The translations under genes were made by a program, and so were the position numbers. This document shows, one piece after another, positions 1-8,838 of a DNA stretch of 64,000 bases. Within the stretch, counting starts at the first letter, position 1. Each line of letters opens with the position of its first letter. The notes under the pieces were generated by a model, which saw only the letters and a program-made list of their open reading frames with translations, did not search any database and had not been told where the DNA came from. Source of the stretch: Flavobacteriales bacterium (GTDB lineage Bacteria > Bacteroidota > Bacteroidia > Flavobacteriales_D > Sanyastnellaceae); the NCBI GenBank assembly GCA_002863125.1, contig PKEB01000006.1:1-64000 (forward strand). The letters are read 5' to 3'.

Positions 1-323
1 GAGCTTAAGCAAGCAACTCGAAATTAAGCATTCATCTTACAAAACCTCAATTTCACAGAGGTTTTTCTCATGAACCAGGTGGTTTTATCGTAAAATGTAT
101 TGCTTATTGAATGTATTTTCCTTAATCAAAAACAATCAAAAAACGCCCCGTTTGGAGCGTTTTTGATATGGAGTGGCGTGGCGATTTTGCGAAGAACCGC
201 GTCGGCTTGTGAATCGTATTTCATCGGCTGCGGCCGATGGGCAATGAAATCTATCGTACCTGGGTTTACGGGAAAATTCGCGATAAGGTTGCGGAGCGGC
301 GCGGCAGTTCGTTTCTTGTCCCC
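1..323. other. AT-rich leading intergenic stretch, no gene seen
   Basis: The first 323 bases hold no convincing coding sequence. The open frames here lack family features and overlap the terminator-like hairpin at 139-164. The stretch is more AT-rich than the genes that follow. It probably contains the 3' end region of a gene outside the window and the promoter of the esterase gene at 324. An ATG at 237 is in frame with that gene but would put 29 polar residues in front of a clean signal peptide, so it was not used. Confidence 0.6.
139..164. terminator. Bidirectional intrinsic terminator
   Basis: AAAAACGC (139-146) pairs with GCGTTTTT (157-164), extended inward by two C-G pairs after one mismatch around a GTTT loop. 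The stem carries an A-run on one side and a T-run on the other, so it could end transcription in either direction. It most likely separates the gene at 324 from whatever lies left of the window. Confidence 0.7.
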
Positions 324-1427
324 ATGATCACACGCCTCGCCATCGCATGCTGCCTCTTCCTCGGATTCGGGCTTGTCGCTGATGCGCAATTTCAACAAAC
401 CTTTGAATACGGCGGCGTAGAGCGCACCTACTACCTAGACCTCCCCGCCGATCTGGCCGCGGGGGCGCCTCTGGTATTCGTTTTGCACGGCTACACGAGC
501 AGCGCGTGGGTCATCCGCAACTACTCCGGCTGGTCCACCATTGCAGCTAACGAAAGCGTGGCAGTATGCTACCCGCAAGGAACCCTCGACAACAACGGCA
601 TATCCCACTGGAACGCCAACCTAGGCATCAGTACGACAGATGACCACGGCTTCCTAGTCGCGCTCGCTCAGCACTTGCAAGCAACCTACAGCCTCAGCGC
701 AGAGTGTACCTATTCTTGCGGCATGTCAAACGGCGGGTACATGAGCTACTCGCTGGCCTGCAATCACCCCGATGTATTCCGAGCGGTGGGGTCGGTCACA
801 GGCGCCATGAGCAATTACGACTACAACAACTGCAACCCGGATGAGGTGGTGCCGGTCATCCACCTTCATGGCACGGCCGACTACATCGTAAGTTATTACA
901 ATGGCGTCGGTGGAGGCACCTGGGGCAACACGGGCGTTCCCGAGATCATCGACCTATGGACGGGAATGATGGGCACCACAGAAGAAAGTGAGACCGACCT
1001 CCCCAACCTCGAGCTCTTTGACTTCTCGTCGGTCGAATTCTTCCGATACTACGGTGCGCCGGACGGACAGGAATTTCACCATTATCGCGTGAGTGGTGGC
1101 GGCCACGACTGGTTCGGCGCATGGGGCAACCAAGACATCGAGAGCACCGAACTCCTCTGGGAATTCTTCCAATCGCACTGTGCCGGGGAGTTTACTTCAG
1201 TCGAAGAGGCGCCGCAGGCGAAAGCTGAACTTGTGGAGTTGACAGGCGAAGGATTGCGCGTGTTGAATCGTTGCCACGTGCGGGTTTTTGACTTGCAAGG
1301 CCGCTTGGTGCAGAATTGGCATAATGCATCAGCCGGGCTCGTGCTGCCCCGAGCTCAGCTGATTGGCAGCCCCTTGATTCAAGCGATTGCGCCGAACGGC
1401 GCGGTGCAAGTCGTTCGCGTCCAGTAA
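324..1427 (+). CDS. Secreted PHB-depolymerase/feruloyl-esterase-like hydrolase (LpqC family)
   Basis: A 367-residue secreted alpha/beta hydrolase. Residues 1-22 form a signal peptide ending ADAQ, which is why the ATG at 324 is preferred to the upstream ATG at 237. The nucleophile motif GMSNG is at about residue 135, the acidic residue sits in HGTAD (about 186) and the catalytic His in GGGHDW (about 261). An oxyanion-type HGY motif lies near residue 56. This layout matches the polyhydroxybutyrate depolymerase/LpqC/feruloyl esterase family, which cleaves ester bonds in polyesters or plant-type phenolic esters; the substrate cannot be told from sequence. The last 80 residues contain VFDLQGRLV, typical of a T9SS type A sorting domain, but the usual PNP motif is missing, so the domain looks degenerate. 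Confidence 0.85.
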   Translation: MITRLAIACCLFLGFGLVADAQFQQTFEYGGVERTYYLDLPADLAAGAPLVFVLHGYTSSAWVIRNYSGWSTIAANESVAVCYPQGTLDNNGISHWNANLGISTTDDHGFLVALAQHLQATYSLSAECTYSCGMSNGGYMSYSLACNHPDVFRAVGSVTGAMSNYDYNNCNPDEVVPVIHLHGTADYIVSYYNGVGGGTWGNTGVPEIIDLWTGMMGTTEESETDLPNLELFDFSSVEFFRYYGAPDGQEFHHYRVSGGGHDWFGAWGNQDIESTELLWEFFQSHCAGEFTSVEEAPQAKAELVELTGEGLRVLNRCHVRVFDLQGRLVQNWHNASAGLVLPRAQLIGSPLIQAIAPNGAVQVVRVQ

Positions 1428-1499
1428 TTCTCCATTCCGGTCGGGGTGCAGCTCATGCACCTCTGAAAACCTTTGCCTGTTGCGAACGGTTTAAATGGC

Positions 1500-3488
1500 A
1501 TGTTCCGCATTGCATGCCTTCTTCTTGTCGTGGCCAGCTCAGCACCCGTTTGGAGTCAATCGGATGAACCCGCCGTCCAAACGTGGAACGAAATCCTGCT
1601 CGAGGCCATTCGCAATGACCTCGCCCGCCCCAACGTGCACGCCCGCAACCTGCACCACTTCAGCACCGGCCAGTATGCGCTTCAGTTGCTGTCTGAAGGC
1701 TTGGACGGTACCGCCGTCGATGCTGCGGTCGCCTGGCCGGATGCACCTGACGGGATTGGCACCTGGTCGCCAGGTACGATTGGACACCGGGACATGATGG
1801 CCGCCTACGCCTTCCGCTTCATTTCACTGCGGTACGCTGCTTCGCCGGACTGGGGCGAAACCCTTGGGCTGCTGGTCAATGCATTCATCGATGCCACCGG
1901 CACCATCCCCAACAATTTGCTCAACAACTCTGAAGCTGCGGCCTACGGAAACAGCGTGGCGGAGGCCATCAATGCTGCTTACCTCGCGGACGGCGCCAAC
2001 CAGCAAGGCAACTACGCCAACACCTGTTACGAACCGGTCAACGATCCGCTCGATGTCACAGAAGAGGGCCAGTGCAACTTCACGCTCGAAGACCCCAACC
2101 GCTGGCAGCCCCTCTCCTTCGGTGGCAGCTTCGTGGACCAAGCCGGCAACGAGACCTTCCAGGACGTCGTACCATTCAGCGGCGCCAATTGGGGCAACGT
2201 CGCCCCTTTTGCCCTCCAGGCGAGCGATGCGAGTTACCTCGAGCGCGACGGCTGTACGTACCCCGTGTACTTCGATCCCGGCCCGCCTTCGTTGTTGGGT
2301 GAGGCGGACGAGAGTTTGTACAACTGGCAAAACGGTTTTGCCCTCGTCGCCCGCTGGCAAACCCAACTCAACATGGAAGACGGCGTCACGGTCGACATCA
2401 GCCCGCGCAGCATCGGCAACCTCAACGCTGATCCCGATTTCCCCGACTACCTCTACAACCAAGTCGAGGGCGGCGATATCGGCCCCGGCCACGCCTTCAA
2501 CCCCGTGACGGGCATGCCATACGAGCCGGAACAGGTTTTGCGTGGCGACTTCACCCGGGTGCTGGCCGAGTTCTGGGCAGACGGCCCGGATTCCGAAACG
2601 CCACCCGGCCACTGGTTCACCATCCTGAACGAAGCGACGGCTCACCCTGATTTTGATTGGCGGTGGAACGGCCGCGGGGAGCCGCTCAGCCACGACGCGT
2701 GGTTGGCGCGGGCGTATCGGCTGCTCGGTGGCGCGATGCACGATGCGGCGATTGCCACGTGGAGCATTAAGGGGTACTACGATTTCGTGCGGCCGATTTC
2801 GGCGATTCGGTTCATGCTGACCAAAGGCCAGTGCTCAGATCCGGCGCTGGGGAATTTTGACCCGCAGGGCGTGCCGCTCATCGAAAACGTCTTTGAAATC
2901 ATCGAGGCAGGTGACCCCATTTTGGCCGAAGAACCCCAAGCGCTCGGCATGGTCAAGGTGCACCAGTGGGTGCCCAATCCCGATACGGGCGTCCCGGCTT
3001 TCGAATGGCGCACGGGCTGCTCGTGGTGGCCGTACCAGCGACCGACATTTGTAACGCCGCCGTTTGCCGGCTATGTGAGCGGCCACTCGACCTACTCGCG
3101 GGCCGCGGCCGAAGTCTTGGCGCACGCCACCGGCTCGGCGTATTTCCCCGGTGGCCTTGGTACATTCGAAGTGGAAGCCAACAACTTCCTAGCGTTTGAA
3201 TCGGGTCCCTCCGAATCGTTCACCTTGCAGTGGGCCACCTACCGCGATGCGGCCGACCAATGTGCCCTCAGCCGCATCTGGGGCGGCATCCACCCGCCCA
3301 TGGACGACATCCGCGCCCGGGTCATTGGCTCGCAAGTTGCCGACCTCGCCATTGCGGCGTACGAGGAAGAAGCGGCATCGCTGCTCAACCCCGTATTCTG
3401 CGCCGAAGACATCGATGCCAACGGCAACGTGGGCACAGGCGACCTCCTCCTCCTGCTATCGAAGTACGGGGAGGATTGCGAGGAATGA
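1500..3488 (+). CDS. Secreted vanadium-haloperoxidase/PAP2-superfamily protein with C-terminal dockerin-like tag
   Basis: A 662-residue secreted protein. The ATG at 1500 starts a signal peptide ending VWSQ; an in-frame TTG at 1473 adds only nine polar residues. The core resembles vanadium-dependent haloperoxidase-related PAP2 proteins: FVRPISAIRF in the middle, SGHSTYSRAAAEVL at about residues 526-540 and RIWGGIHPPMDD near 590 carry the oxyanion-binding His and Arg residues of the superfamily. Activity could be halide oxidation or phosphate-ester hydrolysis. The protein does not end in a T9SS domain. Its last 29 residues (3399-3485) are a single dockerin-like loop bracketed by Cys, also found on the GH81 enzyme and on the nuclease at 45903. 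It is transcribed toward the GH81 gene, which ends 24 nt away. Confidence 0.8.
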   Translation: MFRIACLLLVVASSAPVWSQSDEPAVQTWNEILLEAIRNDLARPNVHARNLHHFSTGQYALQLLSEGLDGTAVDAAVAWPDAPDGIGTWSPGTIGHRDMMAAYAFRFISLRYAASPDWGETLGLLVNAFIDATGTIPNNLLNNSEAAAYGNSVAEAINAAYLADGANQQGNYANTCYEPVNDPLDVTEEGQCNFTLEDPNRWQPLSFGGSFVDQAGNETFQDVVPFSGANWGNVAPFALQASDASYLERDGCTYPVYFDPGPPSLLGEADESLYNWQNGFALVARWQTQLNMEDGVTVDISPRSIGNLNADPDFPDYLYNQVEGGDIGPGHAFNPVTGMPYEPEQVLRGDFTRVLAEFWADGPDSETPPGHWFTILNEATAHPDFDWRWNGRGEPLSHDAWLARAYRLLGGAMHDAAIATWSIKGYYDFVRPISAIRFMLTKGQCSDPALGNFDPQGVPLIENVFEIIEAGDPILAEEPQALGMVKVHQWVPNPDTGVPAFEWRTGCSWWPYQRPTFVTPPFAGYVSGHSTYSRAAAEVLAHATGSAYFPGGLGTFEVEANNFLAFESGPSESFTLQWATYRDAADQCALSRIWGGIHPPMDDIRARVIGSQVADLAIAAYEEEAASLLNPVFCAEDIDANGNVGTGDLLLLLSKYGEDCEE

Positions 3489-3512
3489 CCTCGGCCTAAA
3501 TGAGTGCCTGGT

Positions 3513-6248
3513 CTAGAGGCAGGTATCCCCGAACGCCGCCAGCAATTGAAGCAAGTCATTGACGGTGACCACACCGTCATCGTCCAAGTCGCCGGCACAA
3601 CCGTCATCGACGATGATGTTGCAGCTGCCATCGTCCATGGTCGCTAACGGGTTGTAGTTCGACGCGCCCGAATACGTGCAGCCCAATACATCTTCCTCAT
3701 CGCAGATGCCGTTGTTGTTGAAGTCGTGCTCGCACACGTCATCGCCACCGCCGCCGTTATCGCCGCCACCGCCTGAACCGGGACAGGCATCGCAGCTGTT
3801 GTAGCAGACCACGCCGATGTCGGCGTTGCCGCTGGCTGGCACTTCGAAATAGCGGTTGGTGAATTCGCCCGTCGTCAGCGTGCATGCGGCATCAGCGACC
3901 GGATCGAACAATTCCCCGAACGCCCAGTCGCCGTTCACAAACTTGTACTCAATCGAACCCGGTGCCAAATCCAACACCACTTCATAGACGCCGTCACCGT
4001 CGTCATCGCTCATGGGCGTGCACGTACCACACCACCCGTCGATGCTTCCGCCCGTCACATATACGCCGCCTTGGAGCGTTTCCTGGGACATGTCCACTTC
4101 AAAGCGCACGCCGTCCACAGTTGTGCCGCCGCCGTCATCACCACCGCCGTCTCCGCCACCGCCGCCGCCGCTTCCACCGAGCGCCTCCTCGATGCCCGGC
4201 CGCGTAGCGAGCCAGTACAAGGTGTTCGTCTCCGAATTGCCATCGTCGTAGCCGGTGAGGGTTTGGCATTCGTTCCAACCCGCCGCCGGATCTATCACGG
4301 CATGGGCCATGTACACAAAGCCTTTCCAACCTTCACCAATACTCGGATTGTCCAAGGCTGTCACGAGCACCGGGTACTCCTCCTCTACCCATGCCGGCTC
4401 GAGCAGTTCCTCCGTGATGGGCGTAAACGGTAGCATCTGGATGCAGTGGATGAACTCTGTGTTAGCGCCAAAGAACGTCCCGTAATCAACCTTGGTGCTC
4501 CACAACACCCCAACCACCTTGTTCGAGGCGAAGGGCTCATCGTAGATGCCGTCGTTGGAATCCACCTGCCAGTATTGCTGGGTGGAGCGGATTTCAGTGG
4601 CCAGCATCAACCGGCCTAAATCCCGCAAGCGATCGTTGCCCGTGGCCAAACCATACAGGTACACGCTATACCAGGCATTGACCGCTTCTGAGGTGCTCTC
4701 TTGGTTGCGTCCGTCGCCAAACTCGAAGAGGCCCGATGCCCACGAATGGCCCACAAACCAGTCCTTGTTGCGCATGAAGGTGTAATGCGGATCGGACGCG
4801 GCGGGATTGGCCAAATTGCGCACGAGGTGCATGACCTCATCGCCCCACTGCGCCACCCACGTGGGGTTGTCTTTGGCCATGCACGCCGCAGCATACAGGA
4901 AGTAGCCGTAGTGGAAGTGGTGGTCGTTGTATACTCCTTGATCAAAGCTACCACCGGACGTCGTGATGACGCCGCCCCACGTTTCGTCGTAGCGCAGCGG
5001 GTCGCTATTGGTGGCGTTGAGCCACGGGTGCAGAGCGTTGCCGAGGTTGGTTCGGTAATTAGCGGCCAGCGCAGTTTCGTTGAGCTCGTCGGCAATGACG
5101 GCCATGCGGCCCACTGCGGCGAGTTGCTTGGCCCCGAAGTACGTGTCGTTGGCGTTGATGGGCCAATTGGCATCGGCCGCCAAAGCGTCCCGGACGTCTT
5201 GTTCCAATGAAGGTGCGATGCCACTAGGCGACTCGAAGCCGATGGTCGTGAGCGCCTCGGTCATGTGCCACGCGCCCCCGAGCACAAGGGGCAAGTTGCC
5301 CTTGATTGTGGGGTACGCCGTTCCGGCCTCGGGCGTTTCCTGCAAGACCGGCAGGTGATGCGGCAAGGCGCACTGCAATGCCTGCGTCGCCGACCCTCCA
5401 CTCATGCTCGCGAGCTCCCAATCAAACACCAATTCGGCTTGATCGCCAGTGGCCGTGGCGCTCACCGTTCCTCCCGTGGGATAGGCATCGGAATGCGCAT
5501 CGAGCAAAGTGGTCGAAGTGGCCACGTTGTTCCCGCCAACCACGGCCATGCGCAGCACACCGTTCCACTGGCTCGGACCCTGCAACGTGTTGTTGCCGGT
5601 GTAGGTCAATGCGATAGGTTCTGAAGCGTACAGCACCCACGTCTGGCCGTTGTTGAGCACCAGTTCAAACCGGCTATCTGTAATGCTCGCATTGGGGCTG
5701 GCACCGTTGATGCTCAAGATGGCGTGAATGGTGCTTACCTCCGGGGTTAGTCCGGAGTACACGGTGGTCAGGTAGGGCATGCCGCGAACGATGGGTGCTT
5801 GCAACGTTCCGGCACCGGCGCTCCACTCCACAGTCACCGAAAGCGGATCGTAGTCAACCACCTGGTGCGCCGCGAGAGATTCGCTGGTACCGAGTGTCCA
5901 ATTCGACACGAATGAAGAAATCACGAACGTCTCGCTGGTTACCATGCCCGGCATGCACCCGCTCAACCCGTCGGTCGAGCACTTGACGATGTACGGCAGC
6001 GAATTGGCTACACCCGTTCCTTCGTTGAGCACGAAATTCTCCCACCACGCATTGGTCGGCAAAGGTGCATCGGTGGAGGCCCAACGGGCCGTAGGCGCTT
6101 GCACTGAAGTGATGAGGGCAAACGGCGGCGCTTGGGTACTCAGCGGCACATCATCCAACAACGCAATGGGCTGTTGGGCTCGTGTGTTTTGGAAAACGAA
6201 ACATAAAGCCGTTACGGCTAAAACAAGGCGAATTTGGTGGAGCATCAT
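3513..6248 (-). CDS. GH81 endo-beta-1,3-glucanase with C-terminal dockerin-like tag
   Basis: A 911-residue secreted glycoside hydrolase family 81 enzyme that cuts beta-1,3-glucan (laminarin, curdlan, fungal wall glucan). Signal peptide 1-25 ends TRAQ; the start at 6248 is chosen over a TTG at 6290. The catalytic half shows YNDHHFHYGYF (Asp at 442), then DWFVGHSWASG and NQESTSEAVNAWY (Glu 517 and 521), all hallmarks of GH81. A Gly-rich linker, encoded around 4140-4185, is followed by a beta-sandwich module (about 730-830) resembling starch-binding-like domains. A short Cys-rich piece with GASNYNP and DDGSC comes next, and the protein ends in a 28-residue Cys-bracketed dockerin-like loop (3516-3599). 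It probably acts with the GH16/GH3/GH5 genes 25-40 kb away. Confidence 0.92.
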   Translation of the reverse strand: MMLHQIRLVLAVTALCFVFQNTRAQQPIALLDDVPLSTQAPPFALITSVQAPTARWASTDAPLPTNAWWENFVLNEGTGVANSLPYIVKCSTDGLSGCMPGMVTSETFVISSFVSNWTLGTSESLAAHQVVDYDPLSVTVEWSAGAGTLQAPIVRGMPYLTTVYSGLTPEVSTIHAILSINGASPNASITDSRFELVLNNGQTWVLYASEPIALTYTGNNTLQGPSQWNGVLRMAVVGGNNVATSTTLLDAHSDAYPTGGTVSATATGDQAELVFDWELASMSGGSATQALQCALPHHLPVLQETPEAGTAYPTIKGNLPLVLGGAWHMTEALTTIGFESPSGIAPSLEQDVRDALAADANWPINANDTYFGAKQLAAVGRMAVIADELNETALAANYRTNLGNALHPWLNATNSDPLRYDETWGGVITTSGGSFDQGVYNDHHFHYGYFLYAAACMAKDNPTWVAQWGDEVMHLVRNLANPAASDPHYTFMRNKDWFVGHSWASGLFEFGDGRNQESTSEAVNAWYSVYLYGLATGNDRLRDLGRLMLATEIRSTQQYWQVDSNDGIYDEPFASNKVVGVLWSTKVDYGTFFGANTEFIHCIQMLPFTPITEELLEPAWVEEEYPVLVTALDNPSIGEGWKGFVYMAHAVIDPAAGWNECQTLTGYDDGNSETNTLYWLATRPGIEEALGGSGGGGGGDGGGDDGGGTTVDGVRFEVDMSQETLQGGVYVTGGSIDGWCGTCTPMSDDDGDGVYEVVLDLAPGSIEYKFVNGDWAFGELFDPVADAACTLTTGEFTNRYFEVPASGNADIGVVCYNSCDACPGSGGGGDNGGGGDDVCEHDFNNNGICDEEDVLGCTYSGASNYNPLATMDDGSCNIIVDDGCAGDLDDDGVVTVNDLLQLLAAFGDTCL

Positions 6249-6259
6249 GCTGTAATATA
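6249..6259 (-). promoter_or_regulatory. TAnnTT box 5 nt before the GH81 start
   Basis: TATATT (6259-6254 on the minus strand) is followed by five bases and then ATG. It matches the Bacteroidota -7 element at a spacing that would put transcription initiation at or next to the start codon. Confidence 0.4.
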
Positions 6260-6281
6260 CCTGAAATGCCGATACCCTGCT

Positions 6282-6293
6282 TAACTTCAACTC
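6282..6293 (+). promoter_or_regulatory. TAnnTT box 6 nt before the metalloprotease start
   Basis: TAACTT (6282-6287) is followed by six bases and ATG at 6294. The 45-bp gap to the divergent GH81 start contains both boxes, so the two genes may be transcribed from back-to-back leaderless promoters. Confidence 0.4.
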
Positions 6294-7919
6294 ATGACCC
6301 TAGCCTTTCGCCTTCTCTGTGCTACCGCATGTGCACTTTTCATCGTCTGCACGAGTGCACTTGCTAAGGCGCCGCACGCCTTTCCACTCCACTACACCCT
6401 CCATGCGATGCACGCGGACATCATTCCGCTTTCGGAGGGTGAGAAGGCCGCGCTGGCCGATGCCATCATCGAAGGTGAGGTCGTCGCCACCCAATCGTTT
6501 TGGAAAAACAACCGCATCGTTTCCACCCTCACCATCGCCTCCGAAACCGTTCCGTACCAGGTCGAACTGATCGGCGGCGCCTTCGAAGACGTGGGCTCCT
6601 TCTGCACGGGCGAGATGTACCTCAACACCGGCGCCAAGGGCACCTTCTACTTGAGTGGCAGCCACGCTGAAGGCTGGAAACCGGCGTGCGGGGTGCAATC
6701 CTACGAACCGCTGCAGCGCGACGTTTTGACCATGGGATTCGACCGCAGCACCGTCGAATTGAGCACGGACTGGGCCGCCGGCAACGGCATGGAAATGCTG
6801 ACCATCACCGGCACAGGGTTCGGGTCGGTGCAAGGCAGCGGCTACGTCACCTTCGAGACCGGCGGCGGCTATTATGACGCAGACGCCGCGGCCAATTTTA
6901 ACTACACCGATTGGTCGAATACCTCCATCACGATCGAAATACCGCAGGCCCAATCCAACCGCATCCGGGTCATCACCAACGATGGCACCACGCTCGAGTC
7001 GGCCGACTCCTTGCACATCCGGTACAACCTCGACTCGGAGCCATTCAGCCACTACGGTTACACCCACCTCTACAACAACTACGGCGACGGCAGCTACCTC
7101 TTCCACGTCAATGAAGCCATCTTCAACGAACCCGAACGGCTTGAAGCTGTGGAGCGGACATTGGACGATTTTGTCTGCAAGACCGGTGTGAATTTTCAAC
7201 TCAACGAAACGCCAACATCTTTAGGATGGGACCTCGGCGACGGGCAAAACACCATCTCCTTCGACACCTCGGACAACCCACTCTCTCCAGGCACGGTTGG
7301 CTACTGCCATACGCTGTGGTGGAGCTGCATCCTCGGTGACGTCACTTTCTACGTCGCGGGCGAGATCGACGTGGTGCTCAACGCAAACTTCGATTACGAC
7401 TACGGAACCGGTGACCTTACCGACGGCAACGCCAAGTTTGCGTACGTGCTGATTCACGAGCTCGGGCACGCCATGCGCCTCGGTCATGTCAACGAATGGG
7501 GCGAAAGCATGTACCCGTCCGTCACGGATTGGCCTTCTCAGAATTGGTTTGAACGCGACACGATTTCCACCAACGACCGGCTGGGCGTGTCACACGCTGT
7601 GGACATCGCTTCGACGTTTACGTTCAGTGCCTGCGGCATTTCCGTGATGGAGCCGCTCGACATCGACTGCGAGCCGGTTGTACAAGTGGCGGAGGTCGAA
7701 GGGGCTGCGGCGCCCGCGCCTTATCCCAATCCGTTCGAGGACTTCATCACCTTGCCAAGTACAGGCGTTTGGACGCTGACGGACATCACCGGCAAAGTGG
7801 TGCAGCGCGCAGCCAACTCCAGCGCAGCCATGGCAACCGAAGGACTACCAGCGGGCTACTACCTGCTCCGATGTGAGGGCATTCCCGAGCCCCGGAACTA
7901 CCGGATGATCAAGGATTAA
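6294..7919 (+). CDS. Secreted metzincin-type zinc metalloprotease with IPT/TIG domain and T9SS sorting domain
   Basis: A 541-residue secreted protein. A signal peptide (about 1-25, ending ALAKA) is followed by an N-terminal region, an IPT/TIG-type beta-sandwich (about 165-245, with LTITGTGFG and the paired RIRVITNDG strand) and a protease domain. The zinc site reads HELGHAMRLGH at 388-398, giving three His ligands and the general-base Glu389. A downstream MYPS serves as the Met-turn. The C-terminus has YPNPF and a terminal beta-hairpin typical of T9SS type A sorting, so the enzyme is probably delivered to the cell surface or released. Matrixin-like peptidases with this architecture are common in marine Flavobacteriia; the substrate is unknown. 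The gene is divergent from the GH81 gene. Confidence 0.85.
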   Translation: MTLAFRLLCATACALFIVCTSALAKAPHAFPLHYTLHAMHADIIPLSEGEKAALADAIIEGEVVATQSFWKNNRIVSTLTIASETVPYQVELIGGAFEDVGSFCTGEMYLNTGAKGTFYLSGSHAEGWKPACGVQSYEPLQRDVLTMGFDRSTVELSTDWAAGNGMEMLTITGTGFGSVQGSGYVTFETGGGYYDADAAANFNYTDWSNTSITIEIPQAQSNRIRVITNDGTTLESADSLHIRYNLDSEPFSHYGYTHLYNNYGDGSYLFHVNEAIFNEPERLEAVERTLDDFVCKTGVNFQLNETPTSLGWDLGDGQNTISFDTSDNPLSPGTVGYCHTLWWSCILGDVTFYVAGEIDVVLNANFDYDYGTGDLTDGNAKFAYVLIHELGHAMRLGHVNEWGESMYPSVTDWPSQNWFERDTISTNDRLGVSHAVDIASTFTFSACGISVMEPLDIDCEPVVQVAEVEGAAAPAPYPNPFEDFITLPSTGVWTLTDITGKVVQRAANSSAAMATEGLPAGYYLLRCEGIPEPRNYRMIKD

Positions 7920-7928
7920 GAGAAGGAA

Positions 7929-8651
7929 TCACCAACGCATCGGCACCTCCATCAGGAGAATCCGGGCGTCTTCTGACGCGGCAATGTCGATGCTGGACGT
8001 GTTCCATACACCGAGGCCGTCGCGGCGACCGAGCGTGCGGCCGTCAATGGTCACGGAGCCTTCGAGCACAAAGGCATAGACGCCTTGGCCGTCTCCGTGC
8101 AGCGCATACGATTGCGTGTGCCCCGCATCCCAGGAGCCGAGGTTGAACCACGCGTTTTGGTGGATCTCCACACCTTCTGCACCGTCGGGGCTGACGACGG
8201 TCAGGAGGTTGTTGCGTTCGGCGCTTGCGTCAAAGGCTTGTTGGTCGTAGCTGGGCTCCAGATCCCGGGCGTTCGGGAACATCCAGATTTGCAACAGCCG
8301 CACCGGCTTAGTGGCGTTGGGATTCTTCTCGGAGTGCAAAACGCCTGTTCCAGCGGACATGATTTGGACTTCGCCGTGGCGAATCACAGACGTATTCCCC
8401 ATGCTGTCTTGATGTTCCAAGTCCCCTTCAAGCGGAATGGTGACGATCTCCATGTTGTCGTGCGGATGGGTATTGAACCCAGCACCCGCACCAATGAAGT
8501 CATCGTTCAACACGCGCAAGGCGCCGAAGTGCATGCGCTCGGGGTTGTGCCAACTGGAAAAACTGAACGAATGGTAGGTGTCGAGCCAACCGTGGTCGGC
8601 GTGGCCGCGCGTATCCGCAGCGTGGTAAACGTATTGGGCTTGATTTTCCAT
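7929..8651 (-). CDS. Pirin family protein (bicupin)
   Basis: A 240-residue pirin. The N-terminal cupin carries the family signature: RGHADHGWLDTYHSFSF, then NPERMHFGALRVLNDD, then THPHDNMEIVT, whose His residues and the later Glu bind a single metal. TGVLHSEKN supplies the last part of the site. Bacterial pirins of the YhhW type act as quercetin dioxygenase-like enzymes or as redox sensors; which applies here is not visible. The start at 8651 matches the usual family N-terminus. An ATG at 8723 in the same frame would add a hydrophobic 24-residue leader, making an exported form possible but unusual. It is convergent with the metalloprotease gene. Confidence 0.88.
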   Translation of the reverse strand: MENQAQYVYHAADTRGHADHGWLDTYHSFSFSSWHNPERMHFGALRVLNDDFIGAGAGFNTHPHDNMEIVTIPLEGDLEHQDSMGNTSVIRHGEVQIMSAGTGVLHSEKNPNATKPVRLLQIWMFPNARDLEPSYDQQAFDASAERNNLLTVVSPDGAEGVEIHQNAWFNLGSWDAGHTQSYALHGDGQGVYAFVLEGSVTIDGRTLGRRDGLGVWNTSSIDIAASEDARILLMEVPMRW

Positions 8652-8838
8652 GTAAAAAGGGCGAAAGGCAGCTGTACTGAAAGGGACAACTACACCAAGG
8701 AATAGAATGTTCCGAATGGTCATGACTTTACGAACTGTGCCGAGGGCTTTATTGTTTCGAGCGCCCTAAAATTAATGCGGGCAAATTTTGAATTTTTAAA
8801 GGAAAACCCAACCTTGCAATTCATTCAAAATCAACCCA

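Noticed and set aside
1824-2741. 305-residue open frame antisense to the haloperoxidase-like gene
   Set aside because: It is fully opposite a gene with clear family motifs, is rich in Arg, Val and Gly as expected of a GC-rich shadow frame and shows no domain features.
6300-7199. 299-residue open frame antisense to the metalloprotease gene
   Set aside because: Composition is typical of the reverse frame of a GC-rich gene; no signal peptide or motif.
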